The position numbers were made by a program, and so were the translations under genes. The notes below the pieces were generated by a model, which was not told the origin of the DNA, made no database searches, and saw only the letters and a program-made list of their open reading frames with translations. Below are positions 42,578-54,245 of a stretch of 64,000 bases of DNA, piece after piece (within the stretch, counting starts at the first letter, position 1; each line of letters opens with the position of its first letter). This DNA is from Falciphora oryzae (Eukaryota > Ascomycota > Sordariomycetes > Magnaporthales > Magnaporthaceae), in the NCBI GenBank assembly GCA_000733355.1, contig JNVV01000093.1:3706-67705 (forward strand). The letters run 5' to 3'.

Positions 42578-43504
42578 ATGGCTTCCAACGCTCGTACTTT
42601 CACTTGCTTCAAAAGACTGCCCCAGGAGCTCCGAGACGAGATCTGGAAGCACGGTGCCGTCGACGGAACCGAGCATTTCGACCGTCCGGGAGTTCACTTC
42701 TTGACTACGTGCGGGGGCCCCAGCTGGCACCGCGGCGAAGTCTGGCCCCTGGCGGACCCGCAAGAACGAATCTTCGTGGAAGGCCTTCGTCAACTTATCG
42801 CCATCGACGACGTGGGCGACGATGGTGCCCTACCAGTCCGCCGCTGCCACAGGCGCGCATTCTGGGGCAGCCCCTGGAGCGACAAGAATCCGTCAACTTA
42901 TATGTTCTGCGGACTCCGAGCCGCATGCCGAGAGTCGCGGGCTACTATAGCCAGGTTCCGACCGCAACAGTCCGAAATGACGGCTCGACATCCCCAAATA
43001 GGCTTGGCTGAGGTTCACGAGTGTTGTTGCCCCAAGTCTTGTGAGTTTGGCCAGCCGGCCAGCCGGACGGAGGGCAACAAGGCCAAGACGTGCTTTTTCA
43101 AGAACGGCAGGGGCGGACAAGACTGCTTCCAGGTCTTCCCCCGAGATCTCGTCTGCGTGAAGCCCATCGACCTTGCAAGAATATTCATCAACACCAACTC
43201 GGAAACAAGACACCGCTATCACTGTCAAGGCCTCAAACATGTGGCTCTCGAGTTCGACGGGAGTCGGCAATTCTTGCCATGGGGAGAGATATTCCGGCTA
43301 TGGAGGCGCCACGACATCGGTCTAGACACCTACATCGACGACGCGTGCCCGACGAGGCATAAGATGTGGCCGCATGGGGCGACAATGGGCGTGTTGGCCT
43401 ACGAAGAATGGGAGGAGAGGACAGGATTGGGAATATTGGGACACAATGCAGAAGCCCAGCACATTGCGTGTTGGAGCGAATTGGTTCCCGGACAACAAAG
43501 TTGA
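42578..43504 (+). CDS. 2EXR-domain protein
   Basis: A 308-residue single-exon protein. The N-terminus TFTCFKRLPQELRDEIWKHG is the fungal 2EXR signature (a hydrophobic F-x-x-LPxELRxxIW start reminiscent of F-box proteins). A later GLRAACRESRATIARF segment fits the usual 2EXR layout, in which a V-C-x-E-R/S motif follows. The rest is low in recognisable motifs, with a cysteine-rich stretch (HECCCPKSCEFG, about residues 148-159). ACAATGG surrounds the ATG, a good fungal start context. 2EXR proteins are numerous in Pezizomycotina, often species-specific, of unknown function. It is the first intact gene right of the repeat zone. Confidence 0.8.
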   Translation: MASNARTFTCFKRLPQELRDEIWKHGAVDGTEHFDRPGVHFLTTCGGPSWHRGEVWPLADPQERIFVEGLRQLIAIDDVGDDGALPVRRCHRRAFWGSPWSDKNPSTYMFCGLRAACRESRATIARFRPQQSEMTARHPQIGLAEVHECCCPKSCEFGQPASRTEGNKAKTCFFKNGRGGQDCFQVFPRDLVCVKPIDLARIFINTNSETRHRYHCQGLKHVALEFDGSRQFLPWGEIFRLWRRHDIGLDTYIDDACPTRHKMWPHGATMGVLAYEEWEERTGLGILGHNAEAQHIACWSELVPGQQS

Positions 43505-43657
43505 GGGTATATTGCCAACCAGGGGAGAGATTAACGGCTACACCAAGCAACACGCGCAACACCGAGCTAAATACAAGATGCAGACGCTATATGCCCACCA
43601 GATCTAATTACACCTTCCACCACTTCTTCCCACATGTCAGAAGAGGCCATGAGGGCT

Positions 43658-44431
43658 TTACAGCAGGATCTTGCCAATAGGGGCAAGGACGGAGGCCAGG
43701 AACTTGGCCAGGCAATTCTCGAGGCTGTTGGCGTTGAAGGCGATCTTGGCGATGATGCCGGTGACGTCACCCTTGACGATGGCGCAGATAGCGAAGGCGA
43801 TCTTCAGGATCGGGGCGATGAGGAGGCCGAGGCACGCCTTGAGGGCGGCGAGCTTTGGCAGGAGGATGGAGAGGACCTTGGCGGTCAGGACCTTGGCGAG
43901 CGAGACGACGCAGACCTCGACCTCCTCGACGATCTCCTTGAGCTCGGTGAGCAGGCACAGGATGTTCTCGCGGTCCTCCTCGGGCAGCTCCTCGGGCTTG
44001 ACGCCGGCCAGGAGGGTTTCGACCTTGGTCTTGCACTCCTCGACGCGGGTGGTGATGGCCACGATCTTCTCCTCGATCTTCTCGACGGGGCCGCCCTCGA
44101 GGGTCTTGATGATGGTGAGCTCTGAGCGGACCTGCTCCTTCAGGCCATGGACCAGGGTGATGGCCTCGAGGATACAGGGTGTGCCCTTGCCACCGGGGGT
44201 GGGAACGCCGGTGGGAACGGCAGGAGCCGAGTTGTGGTCGGCAGGCACATCGACGGGAGCCTTGACCGAGGTCGGGACGGCGGTCGGGGTGACAGTCCAG
44301 GTGGTGCCGGTGGAGATGGTGGTGGCCGAGGTCCAGCTGCTGACGCGGGTCGAGGTGGAGGCCTCGCCGTGGAAGGGAGCGGCCAGGGCGGCGCCGAAGG
44401 TGGCGGTGGCGGCGAGGATGGAGAACTTCAT
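43658..44431 (-). CDS. Secreted helical protein of unknown function
   Basis: 257 residues. A clear signal peptide (MKFSILAATATFGAALAAP, cleavage likely after ALAA), then a Ser/Thr/Pro-rich segment (about 22-90, likely O-glycosylated), then a long region rich in amphipathic helices (VEKIEEKIVAITTRVEEC, ENILCLLTELKEIVEEV) and a hydrophobic end (LKACLGLLIAPILKIAF, SVLAPIGKILL). Seven cysteines are spread through the helical part. I do not recognise a family. Its size and composition suit a cell-wall or extracellular protein. Strong codon bias (mostly C- or G-ending codons) hints at high expression. It converges with the 2EXR gene. Confidence 0.85.
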   Translation of the reverse strand: MKFSILAATATFGAALAAPFHGEASTSTRVSSWTSATTISTGTTWTVTPTAVPTSVKAPVDVPADHNSAPAVPTGVPTPGGKGTPCILEAITLVHGLKEQVRSELTIIKTLEGGPVEKIEEKIVAITTRVEECKTKVETLLAGVKPEELPEEDRENILCLLTELKEIVEEVEVCVVSLAKVLTAKVLSILLPKLAALKACLGLLIAPILKIAFAICAIVKGDVTGIIAKIAFNANSLENCLAKFLASVLAPIGKILL

Positions 44432-44613
44432 CTTGACGGCTGGTTGCGGAGAGCAGTTATTATTAATAAAGAGAGGGTATTAAGGAGCAAAGAGCGACTG
44501 CAAGTTGGATGTTGTAAAAGAGTGTGGAGTGCAGGAGGACCGGAGTCTGGCTGATGCTGCTGGGGATGAGGAGGAAGAATCTGAATGGACTTCAGGGGAG
44601 AGGTCGAGGGGGC

Positions 44614-44620
44614 ATATATA
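44614..44620 (-). promoter_or_regulatory. Likely TATA box of the secreted protein gene
   Basis: ATATATA lies about 185 bases upstream of the ATG at 44431, in CT/GA-rich surroundings, with a plausible leader between. Confidence 0.4.
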
Positions 44621-46188
44621 CTCGAGATGGCGACCTGTTGACCTCGACTCCTGGACTCAAGTCGACTTACACGATCCGCAGGATGCAGCAGCAGAGACAG
44701 AGGCACAGACCAGGCCAGCCACAGTCACAGTTGGCAACGCCCCCCGGCAGTAATACTCTAGCTCTTCTGTCTGTGCGCAGAAATTTGGCCGAGGCGTTGA
44801 AACCGCCGATCGGCAGGGCTATTTCCTTGGACGCCCTGCGCTGCGGCGGCTGCAAGGGGACTAGGCGGCGCCGATCGGGAGCTTGCCGGGGCACGTCCCC
44901 TGGCTCGAGGTGACCGCCTCTGGGCCCGTCCAGCTGCATGGCGCCGTCGATCGCAATCGTGTCAATGCCGGCGATCCCTCGGCTGCTACCCGACAAGCAG
45001 TTGTCCGTGATGCCAGCAGTGCCAGCCACTCCAACGTCGAGAGGGCGGCTCTGCGTCATGGGCGGCCGCCGTCCCCCTCAATTGCCGCGTGTGGATGAAA
45101 CGCCGGACGCAATGCTCTACGGCCCTAGAAGGGACCCCTGCTCCCCCTAGAACACGCCCATTCCAGGTGGACTGCCAGCAGTGCCAGCAGTCAAACACAT
45201 CAGCTGCTCGCAAAACTGCACTCTGAACAGTAGAGCAAGTTGGGCCGATGGCAGCCAGCAGCGGTCAGCGCGCGCTGTCCTACGGTGAACAGTAAAAACA
45301 AAAGAGCCAAGGAAAAAGGAAGCAGAGGAGCAACAAGATTTGCTGGCACAAAGGCCTTTGCTCCATGCCCGAAACGGTCAGCCGCACGGACGGCAGGATG
45401 AAGATCGACGAGCTCTCCTGTCATGCATTGCTTCCCGTTCTCAGTCTGGCCCCTTGACAGCACAACACACAATCACAGCTGACAATAAAACAATGGAGCC
45501 CGTTATGTTTGTGAAAGAGGCTTGCGAATAGCTTGCAGTGCTTGGCCTGCCCATTGTGCCAGCCCCACCATCTTTCTTTCCTCAGCCCCTTTTCCACCCC
45601 GCCGCTGACGTCGATTCGCCCACGAGATCAAGGAGCCACCCTGACTTGATCCCAGAGGATGGGCATCCAGCTGATTGGGATAGTCCATTGGTAGTTTCAA
45701 GCTGTTTGAAGCCGCGTCCAGACCGCTTGTTTTTCCAGCGGCACACGTGCTCGACGCCTTGGGCAGCCGTCGACTGGCGGATGACGACGTCGTGTGGGGT
45801 CGAGGGAGTGGTCCGGCTGGCACGCTGCCTGCCGCCGCCGTGTCTGTTGTCTTTGTTCATTGTGGCTCTTTCGCCTTTGTCTTGGACAGTTCTCCTCGTT
45901 TTTGTCTCTCGCATCAATGCATTGATGCATCGTTACGAGAGCAAGGGCGCAGCGTTCCAAGGGCAGGCAAATCTGTCCATAAATTTCCACCAATTTCCCC
46001 CACGATGACTGTTTCCCATTCCATCCAAACAACCAACCCAGCTCCAACCCTATCTCCAGACGCCAGACCCAGACCGCCACACATCTGCAGGTATCATTGG
46101 TGTTTTCGGCAAGTTCCGAGGATCCCTGAAGCACCAGCCAGAACCGGTCATTCCAACAGGTAAGTACCAACCCCTCTCTTTCAACAAC
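44621..46188. other. Intergenic stretch without a supported gene
   Basis: Many overlapping open frames on both strands, none with recognisable domains. GTAAGT at 46158 and nearby CAG sites could belong to a non-coding leader intron of the gene at 46189; I could not join an upstream coding exon in frame. Confidence 0.4.
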
Positions 46189-46809
46189 ATGTCGGCTTGT
46201 CAGATTGCCAACGCTCCTCCCTCGGACCACGGATATGTCTGGAACGAGAAGGAGAAGATGTGGAGCATCTACAGGCCGGACTGGGACAGCTACTACAACC
46301 GCCCAACCCTGCTGCACTGGGGCCGGATCGAGGACGACGGCTACCCAAGCATCGAGATATTCGGTGACCTCATCCAGCAGTACCAGGACAACGGCGGCGA
46401 GATGCGCGTCTGCTCGAGCTGCAGCATCGAGTACCCGGCAACGCTCATGTCGCTCGGCCTCGACGGCGAGTGCCCCTGGTGGCTCTGCTGGAAGCAGCGG
46501 TGCACAGAGAAGTTCCGCCGCGCCTACGCCGACGCCCCACAGCTCGACGAGGCCTTTGAGCGCGGCGACACGGTCATGCTCGACCGCCACCCGGACGACT
46601 TGTTCGGTGCTCGCAAGCGTTCGACCCCGACGCAGGCCCAGCCTCGCGCGCTAGTCGAGCCAGCGCCCCGGCCCGGGGGGTCTCCCTCACTGGCCGAGGT
46701 GCGGCACCGTGCGGCGGTTATCCGCCAGCGCGAGGTGCGTTTCCGCGACAGCCGTGACGTACAGGCCACATTTCAGAAGGCGTGGCGGCAGTCGCGGCGA
46801 GGCCTGTAG
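46189..46809 (+). CDS. Hypothetical protein with paired cysteines
   Basis: 206 residues from ATG 46189. The first part is rich in Trp and Tyr (YVWNEKEKMWSIYRPDWDSY), followed by VCSSCSIEY and WWLCWKQRC, four to five cysteines that could bind one zinc ion. The last third is Arg-rich and polar (RQREVRFRDSRDVQATF), probably nucleic-acid-binding or disordered. I do not recognise a family. ATGTCGGCTTGTCAG follows a GTAAGT site, so translation may start further upstream in a spliced form. No signal peptide or membrane segment. Confidence 0.6.
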   Translation: MSACQIANAPPSDHGYVWNEKEKMWSIYRPDWDSYYNRPTLLHWGRIEDDGYPSIEIFGDLIQQYQDNGGEMRVCSSCSIEYPATLMSLGLDGECPWWLCWKQRCTEKFRRAYADAPQLDEAFERGDTVMLDRHPDDLFGARKRSTPTQAQPRALVEPAPRPGGSPSLAEVRHRAAVIRQREVRFRDSRDVQATFQKAWRQSRRGL

Positions 46810-48611
46810 GTCAGCGTAGCAGAGGCCATCCCCTTTGTCACACCGTCAGCAGAAACGAGTGTTTCTGCCCTACTATACTAGGTTCAAAGTTGCCCTATAG
46901 CCTTCCTATTTCTGCAAAATCCGCTCAATATTGTTCATTTTCCCTTTAGTTCATCGTTAATTTTGATTTGGCTTTTTCCACATCGATCCTTTGCATGACT
47001 TGATATGACTCCCCTACACGTAAAACGAGGAAAGAAGACACCCAAGATAGCCCTATGATGAGCTAGCTTCCTGAAGAGGCAGTTGCAAATAGTAGTTAGA
47101 ACAGTGGCACGGCAACAGTTCAATGCCTCTGAACCAACCGACCGACTGCTGTGCCCCGAGGAACAGCAGCGGCGCAAGACCACGAGATACTGGCGGCAAT
47201 TAATTTATTTATTTATTTTTATTTTTCCAGTTGATTAATCTATCTCACCTGCGCTAGCGAGCCTTCGCCCGCTCCCTCCCGCGACCTTCCCAAATGTCCG
47301 GACGGGTAGATGGGATGGTATGTGTGTAATTTAATCTGCCGCCCGCTTGCTGCCTTGTTGCATGTAGTCCAGTCGCTTGCGCAGGATTAATTAGCAAGCG
47401 GCTTTTTGCACCCAGGTTTTGAGCAGCCCGGTCCAGGCTCGGTAGGCGACATGCTGTGCCCGTTGAGGATGTCAAAAACACCTCCTTCCTGTTCATCGCA
47501 CCGAGTATTGATCTCGTGAGACTGCGCCTCGCGCCGCCTGCCTGCCGTGCACCTCGGGCCAAGTACGGTACCGAGCTCCTCCTAGTAGACTCTCAGCCCA
47601 GCGCGGCACGCATTTCGGCTTTAGCAGATGATGAATTCTCACTCGAGGAAATGTGATTTGCCGTGCAAGGCGCTCTGGTGGCCAGCGAGTGCGGAACGCA
47701 CATGCACACCCTCTTTCTCGGTCCAAAGCGAGGGGTGTGCCGCCTGCGGGGATGCGAGAATCAATAATTCCTCCTCCTGCCGTCCCGTCTGCACGCAAAG
47801 GATGTGCACCCATCTACACCGGGTGGAATACATTGGTTTTGGAATGTGGGCTGGATGTTTCCCTGGGTCACACTTGACCACCAGGACGGCAGAATGTAAC
47901 CCTCCATGCGTCCCTGGAATGCCCATTGCGGCTTGGGCTGACTGCAAATTTTGAGCTCCTCGTCAGCATGAGGCGACCCATAGTGAAAGCTAGGTGATTT
48001 TTTTTTTTTTTGCGTATCAAAAAAAAAAAAAAAAAGAGGAAATTTGTGTAGAAATTTACACGGCTAAGAGAGTGGAACGAAAAAAAAAAAGAGAAAAAGG
48101 AGTAAGAAAGCAGAAAAACAAATATGGAGAAAAAAAGGAAGAGCGAGAAATCCCCAAAACTATTACCTGGTCTATCAATACCACGCTTGATCAGACCACG
48201 AGGGAAAGCGGAAGGTCGTATCGGAGAAAAAAAAAAGCCTTGGCTACCCTGTTTCCCGAATCACGTTTCGTCTTGCCATGCGCCCGAGCACGACATATGT
48301 CCTTCTATCCGCTACAATCGCCTCGGGCCTCTCCCCGTGTGGTAAAGCCCTACCATCGCCCCGTGGTGCCCAAAAATAGATCCCCATGGGGATGCTGCCA
48401 CTAGCAGCTCGGGCGCGAGGCGGGCACCAAGGGGAGCGTGGTAGGCCAGACTCGCGCCGGGGTCGGAGACAATAGTGGCTTTTCGCTTCGATGCTAGCTT
48501 GGCAATAGAATACGTCGCTTGCTGGGCCGCTCGCTGGGTCACCTGCCTCATCGATATCGTTTCTACAACCCATCTCGAGCACTTCCAGAGGCTTCTGGTC
48601 TGCAAGGCCTG
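46810..48611. other. Intergenic stretch with homopolymer tracts
   Basis: No supported gene. It contains an ATTTATTTATTT tract (about 47200-47226), a T-run and A-run pair near 48000-48035 and purine-rich AAAAAGAAAG tracts to 48235. The open frames show no known domains. Confidence 0.45.
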
Positions 48612-48619
48612 TATAAATA
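48612..48619 (+). promoter_or_regulatory. TATA box of the DUF4360 gene
   Basis: TATAAATA, 135 bases before the ATG at 48754. A CT-rich stretch follows at about 48675-48690, a common fungal start-site context. Confidence 0.5.
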
Positions 48620-48753
48620 TGGACATCACCGCGACGTCGGCATGGTCGAGTACCCGTATCAGGTGCTCAAGGTCCTCTCTCCTCTATTAGCTCCCGAAAA
48701 CACCTGTCACTTTGTCGTTTTCGTGTCCCTAGTTAAACAACACCAAGCCCACA

Positions 48754-49398
48754 ATGCAACTCATCAGCATCCTCACCACCATCCTCATCCTGCCCGCCCT
48801 GACGGTGGCGGCACCCACACCCTCCCTCGAACCACGCCAAACACTCCCACCCAACGAGCGCATCCGCATCACATCAGTAAGCGGCGCAGGCGCGGGCTGC
48901 CCGTCCGGAACCTGGTCATCGCAGATCAGCCAGGACGGGTCGAGCGTAACCCTCGGCTTCGACCAGTTCGAGGCCCTCCTCAACCCCTCCTCCGAGCGCG
49001 ACCTGCGCTGCACCATAGTCCTCGCAGCCACCTACCCCACGGGCTGCATAGCCTCAACAGTAGTGGCGACGTCGCACGGGTTCGCCGAGTTCCCCGGCGG
49101 CAACACGGGCACGCTCGAGGCCAGCTACGGCACCAGTCCAGGAAGGCTCACCACGGGCGGCGGCATTACGCAGGCCGTGCTTTCCGGTGGGGTCTGGGCG
49201 GGCGGCCAGCCGTGGGTGCGGACGGACAATGTCGGCACGGCGGCCAATGCCGGTTCGGGGAGCCGGACGGTGCTCTTCTTTGTCAACGCGAGGGCCTTCT
49301 TTGCTGCGCCGTCCAGCTCGACGGCTTTTGGGAGCTTGAGGACGGATGATCTCAGCGTTTCGTTTACCAACCAGCGTCGTGTGACGGGGCAGTGCTAG
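48754..49398 (+). CDS. Secreted DUF4360-domain protein
   Basis: 214 residues, single exon. Signal peptide MQLISILTTILILPALTVAA, then a short propeptide-like stretch ending EPR. The body has the DUF4360 pattern: an early GCPSGTWSSQISQDG, then VTLGFDQFEALL, LRCTIVL and a Cys at GC, a central GGxxGT/TG-rich part and a C-terminal GSLRTDDLSVSF. Five cysteines, the last being the terminal residue. DUF4360 proteins are small secreted fungal proteins of unknown function. A promoter TATA is visible upstream. Confidence 0.85.
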   Translation: MQLISILTTILILPALTVAAPTPSLEPRQTLPPNERIRITSVSGAGAGCPSGTWSSQISQDGSSVTLGFDQFEALLNPSSERDLRCTIVLAATYPTGCIASTVVATSHGFAEFPGGNTGTLEASYGTSPGRLTTGGGITQAVLSGGVWAGGQPWVRTDNVGTAANAGSGSRTVLFFVNARAFFAAPSSSTAFGSLRTDDLSVSFTNQRRVTGQC

Positions 49399-50551
49399 GT
49401 GGCACAGGTGTGCTTTTTGGTTGTTGACGTGTGGCGGAGTTTCCTCTTCGGGACGATGGCGACAGCATGCTTGGGGAGAAAAAACTGGACGACCGTCGGG
49501 GAGACGGTGGAACCTCACGAGACTGCCCGTCCTACTTGGCGGTATTCTATGACGTCTGCCGGAGTCGTTGTGCCCAATTCCGATATCAGATCTTGCCAGC
49601 TTACCTTCCAACCCAACATTGAGGGCTTCCATTTGCAAACATGATGCATCGGCAAGCAGGGGTGCACTTCTCAGCACAGTAGCAGCAGCCGGGACTAGCT
49701 GTCTTCCACGATCCACCCCGTCTGTCGCTTGGCTGCCCCATCGCTAGAGTCGGAAGGACGGGAGCAGCCCCGACAATTGGGTCGGCGGTTGTGAGTGGCG
49801 GCGGGCAGTTGAAACAAGCTTTCCAGGCCGCTGCCTTGTTGGTGCCGAGGATACGCGTCTTGCTTGGAAGCATGGGAGTCATGGCGTGGGGAATTGGATT
49901 TGCAGTCACGGAGCAGGGCCGGCGTCAGGCAATTGATCTGCGGGTGTTGGTGACGCTTCATGTAGGAAGATCCTCGTGCGTGCTGGCACCTGCTGCAGCA
50001 TCGCCGTATAGGTACACCACAATCCCACTTTGCTGACATCAAATTTTCGATCAGACACGATCGTGCCATTTCAACCAGAGAACGGCGGCTAAAAACACGC
50101 TGTGCTGGCTGCTCGAGCGCCTGGCCCAGCAACAGGAGAGCGGCCTCCAGGCCCGTGCGCTGGGCAAAATTCGACGCTGACGCGCGCTTGTTGCGACCGC
50201 GGACTGACCCCCACCCTCGCCGGGTCAGGGTCTGCCAGGGCAGGCCGACGGCAGGGCACCGTCCAGCCGGAACGCGCTCCACCGCGCCGCGTATCCTGCC
50301 AGCGATTTGCGCCAACGCCGGCATCCGAGACGCTCTGCTGAAAGCATCCACCGCTCCCAACGACAAAGAAATTCGCCAGCCTTCCTTGTCCGCTTCGATC
50401 CGTCTTGGAACATCTCCATCCCCATCGCCGCCGAGCCTTCTCCCGCTTCCTTACTCCACGACACCACCCACACTCCTTGGCTCCCGTCAATCGCGCTCTC
50501 GTTTCTCTTACGTAATAGTTGCTCTGCTTGGTATCCCCTCCGCCTCCGCTA
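49399..50551. other. Intergenic stretch upstream of the potassium transporter
   Basis: Contains the 3' end of the DUF4360 transcript and the promoter and leader of the TRK gene. CT-rich blocks occur at 50380-50460 just upstream of the TRK start. No other gene supported. Confidence 0.5.
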
Positions 50552-53096
50552 ATGGGCGTCGCTAGCGTCAACGATGGCGCCAGCAGCAGCTTCCGAGCCG
50601 GGCTCGCCGCGGCATGGGATGGCGTCCGCGACCGCTGGGCACACGCCTACCCAGCCGTCAAGCCCTACCTCCCGCCGCTAAACTTCATCACGATCCACTA
50701 CTCGTACTTTGTCTTCTTCGGACTCGTCATGTCGGCCGTCTTCTTCGCCCTGTCCGACCGCGAGGAGTTCACGACCCTCAGCTTCGTCGACTCGTGGTTC
50801 CTCATCATGTCGTCCTTCACCGGCAGCGGCCTCAACACCGTCAACCTCAGCGACCTGGTGACGGGCCAGCAGGCCATCCTCTTCCTCATGATGATCCTGG
50901 GCAGCCCCATCCTCGTCGCCGAGAGCACCATCCTGGTCCGCCTCTACTACTTTGCCAAGCGCTTCGAGCACGTTGAGAACTACGAGAGGGAGAAGCGCCG
51001 CCGCAAGCGCGCGACGGGCGCCATGGTCGGCATGGCGGGAGCGATGGCCGGGCTCCCCGTCATGTCGTCCTTTGGAGCAGGGCAAGCAGGGCAGGCGGCC
51101 GCCGACTCGCACGTCCAGCGCGCCAGGCTCGACGCCTTTGAGCTCTCAAAGCCCAAGCCTGCATCCGACCGGAGGAGCGCCCACCACGAGGACGACGCCG
51201 CCCAGCCGCCACCCGCGAGCGCCACCACCCCGACGACGACGCACCCGCACGCCGCCGTGCTGCAGCGCGTCCTCGACGACGACAACGGCGACCCCCTGTC
51301 TCCCGGCAGCCGCGGCGGCCGCGCCACGTCATCCCATGCCCACAACCATCACCACAGCCGCCACCCACCACCGCTCGCACGCGCCGCGACGGCTAGGGTG
51401 GGCGCAGGCCTGGGCGGCGCGCACCACGGGTTCGACTTCAAGCACTTCGTCAAGGAGCACAAGAACTCCATCGGGCGCAACGGCCAGTTTTTCGACCTGG
51501 ACGAGGACCAGCGCGAGTACCTGGGCGGGGTCGAGTACCGCTCCCTCAAGCTCCTGTTCGTCATCAACGCCGCCTACTTGTTCCTCTGGCAGGCGCTCGG
51601 CGCCGTCGCGCTCGGCGCCTGGATGGCCACGTACAGCCGCGAGATCTGCGCCGTCAATGCCCAGGACCCCTGGTGGGCCGGCGTTTTTCTTGCCGTGTCC
51701 GCCTTCAACAACGCGGGGCTGACACTGCTGGACGCCGGCATCGCTGCCTTCAACCGCGATTCCTTCGTCCTGACCATCGTCACGATTCTGTCTCTTGCCG
51801 GAAACGCCGCCTTCCCGGCCTTCGTCCGCGGCACCGTCTATTTCTGCCGCCTCGTCTTCAAATACGTCATCGCCCGCTACGGCCCCGCCGGCCACGACTA
51901 CGGCGCATGGGAGGAGGCCTTTGACTTTATCCTCAAGTACCCGCGCCGTCTGTTCATGCTCATGTTCCCGTCCCGGCAGAACTTGATCTTCATCGGCTTC
52001 TTCTCGACCATTGTGATCGTGAACTGGGTTGGGCTGCTGGTCCTCAACATTGGCAACTCGCTGTTCGACGACACCCCCTACCCCGGGCGGGCCGGCATCA
52101 TGCTCTTCCAGGCCATCGCCACGCCCTCGAGCGGACTGGCTGTCTTTTCCATCTCTGGGCTGTGGTTCGGCCTCTTGGTGCTGCTGCTGGTCACCATGTA
52201 CCTTTCCGCGTACCCCGAGATCATTGTGATGCGCAACTCGAATGTAGGTGTTGATCCCTCTCTGCCTCTGTGCCTATGTGCTTGTGCAAGTGCTAACCAC
52301 CACCATTCATCAGGTATACGAGGAACGGTCCCTGGGTCTCTACTCGACAGCAGAGGCGCAAAAACAAGACGAGGAGGAAGACGCCGCCGAGGCCGCGGCA
52401 GAAACGACCGGCATCCAACCCCTCCTGTCTCCCACCTCCATGGCGCCGTCTCACACCACCGCCCTGTCCAGATCCGTGCAGCCCATCAAATCCCTGGCAG
52501 CCGTCGGCAGGCGCGGCACCGCCTTTGTGGGCAAGCAGATCCAGCGGCGCATGAACGACTTCCAGGGCGTGGGCATCGACACCACTTCCCGGCGCGACTA
52601 CGTCCCCATCCCCGTCCCCGGGCTCAAGCGGTCCCAGGAGATCCAGTTCGACGGTCCCCCGCCAGTCGCGGCGCCCGAGGGCGGCATCAGCCTTGTGTCG
52701 CAGCATCTTAGGGGCCAGCTGTCGCACGACATGTGGTCCATCGCGCTGGCCCTCTTCCTCGTAGCTCTCGTAGAAACGGCGCACTCGATCGCCGACCCCC
52801 AGGGGTACAGCGTCTTCAACTTCCTCTTTGAGATCGTGTCGGGCTACACAAACATCGGCATCTCGGTCGGGCTGACGGGCAAGTCGTTTAGTTTCTGCGG
52901 AGGCTGGTTCGCGGGCAGTAAGATCGTCATGGTGCTCATGATGATCAGGGGCAGGCACAGGGGGCTGCCCGTCGCGCTGGACCACTCGGTCAAGCTGCCG
53001 GGCTGGGACGACGCGGCCAGGGAGGAGCAGGACGCCGAGATCAGGCGGACCATAGGCAGGGCGAGGGCGAGCGCGGACGTGCATCACGTTCCTTGA
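50552..53096 (+). CDS. TRK-family potassium transporter
   Basis: Two exons, 50552-52243 and 52314-53096, joined at phase 0 across a 70-base intron (GTAGGT...CTAAC...CAG), 824 residues. The protein keeps the four K+-filter loops of the TrkH/Trk/HKT superfamily: SFTGSGLNT (residues 89-96), AFNNAGLTLLD, ATPSSGLAVFS and SGYTNIGISVGL. A hydrophilic insertion of about 170 residues, Arg- and His/Pro-rich, lies between the second and third membrane regions, as in yeast TRK1. A second charged loop (DEEEDAAEAA) follows the intron. It acts in the plasma membrane in K+ uptake. ATG 50552 is chosen because the frame upstream is open only from non-ATG codons. Confidence 0.92.
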
Positions 53097-54245
53097 CGCT
53101 TGGAGGGCGCTTGTTAGTTTTATTTGGGTCATTATTTAATTGTGGATCAAAGCGTGCGTGTCTAGAATTGTCTCAGTGGGCGGAAGGCTCTGTGGTTGAA
53201 TGCAGTCGAGTGTCCTGGCCGGTTGTCGTGAGAGCACGTGCGCGACTCAAAGTGGAAATGAGGCTCAAGCTTGGTCCTGACTCTGGAACCAAAGATCGAC
53301 TTCAACCTCAAGCTCTCTGTCAGAGCGGGTCGGCCTGTCAGAGCGCACTGCAGTTGCCTGTTTGCCTCAAAGCCGCAGGCCTCAGCTTGGTACACTTCAT
53401 CTCGATCCGTTGCCAACTCCACTTTTCTCGTTGCATGCAACTCTGTCCTCTGTGTTGGGCGGAACCGTCTCGTCAGTTGAGAATTGAGGAGGTTGCTGGC
53501 ACCAGAAGCGGCAAACAGAAAAGTCTCGAGAGCTTCAATCGAGCCTTTAGTTGCTGGGTGGACGCCAGCTGGGTGACGTTTGTCTACCGTCTGATATTGC
53601 GGGTGGGTCCTGGAGACAGGTAGCAACTCGAAGCTGAGAACAACTCGGAAGTCCAGACCCCTCGACCTCTTGTTTGCCACGAGCGGCACCAGAGCACAGT
53701 GTCAGGGCTTAAAGGTGAGGCCGACGGGGTAGCCTTCAACATAACATCTGTCTGCGTAGTGTAGCGGTATCTCACGGCCCTTAGGGAACACCACCTGGGG
53801 GGCTGTATAAGCAGCTCTGGGTCTACCTACTAGATTTCTCTCAGAGCTTTCCGGACAGTCTTTTTGCCCCCAAGCCCCATCCAAACCAATGTTTTGCTGG
53901 ACCTCTACCGAATGACTCCAAGTACCTGTGGGCTCCTCCCACATCCAAACTAAAAGTTGCTTTTGCACACCCAGAGCGCCTGGGTTCGAATCTCTGTGGA
54001 TATAATTTTTTTTTCTTCGGTATGCCGCTAGCGCTCCCCGCTGCAGCCAGGCATGTAGGTAGCTACTTAGATCGTCCCTTCCTTTTTCGGCCTTTTTACA
54101 TTTTTAACCACCGGCTTTTTTGCTAGCACTCACCGTCGTGAATTCTCTTCCCGCACCAACTTTTTTTCCGGCGCCGCCGTCGAGCAACTTTTCTTCCTTT
54201 ACTTTTTTGTCCCATCCAATCTTGACTTCCCGGCAACTTGACGCG
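53097..54245. other. Intergenic stretch with tRNA-like fragments
   Basis: An A-box-like TAGTGTAGCGG (53757-53767) and a B-box-like GGGTTCGAATC (53982-53992), followed by a T9 run, lie 215 bases apart. They do not fold as one tRNA. No protein gene supported. Confidence 0.4.

Noticed and set aside
53750..54009. tRNA gene or SINE at 53.75-54.0 kb
   Set aside because: An A-box-like and a B-box-like sequence with a following T-run are visible, but they are too far apart and I could not fold acceptor, anticodon and T stems from them.
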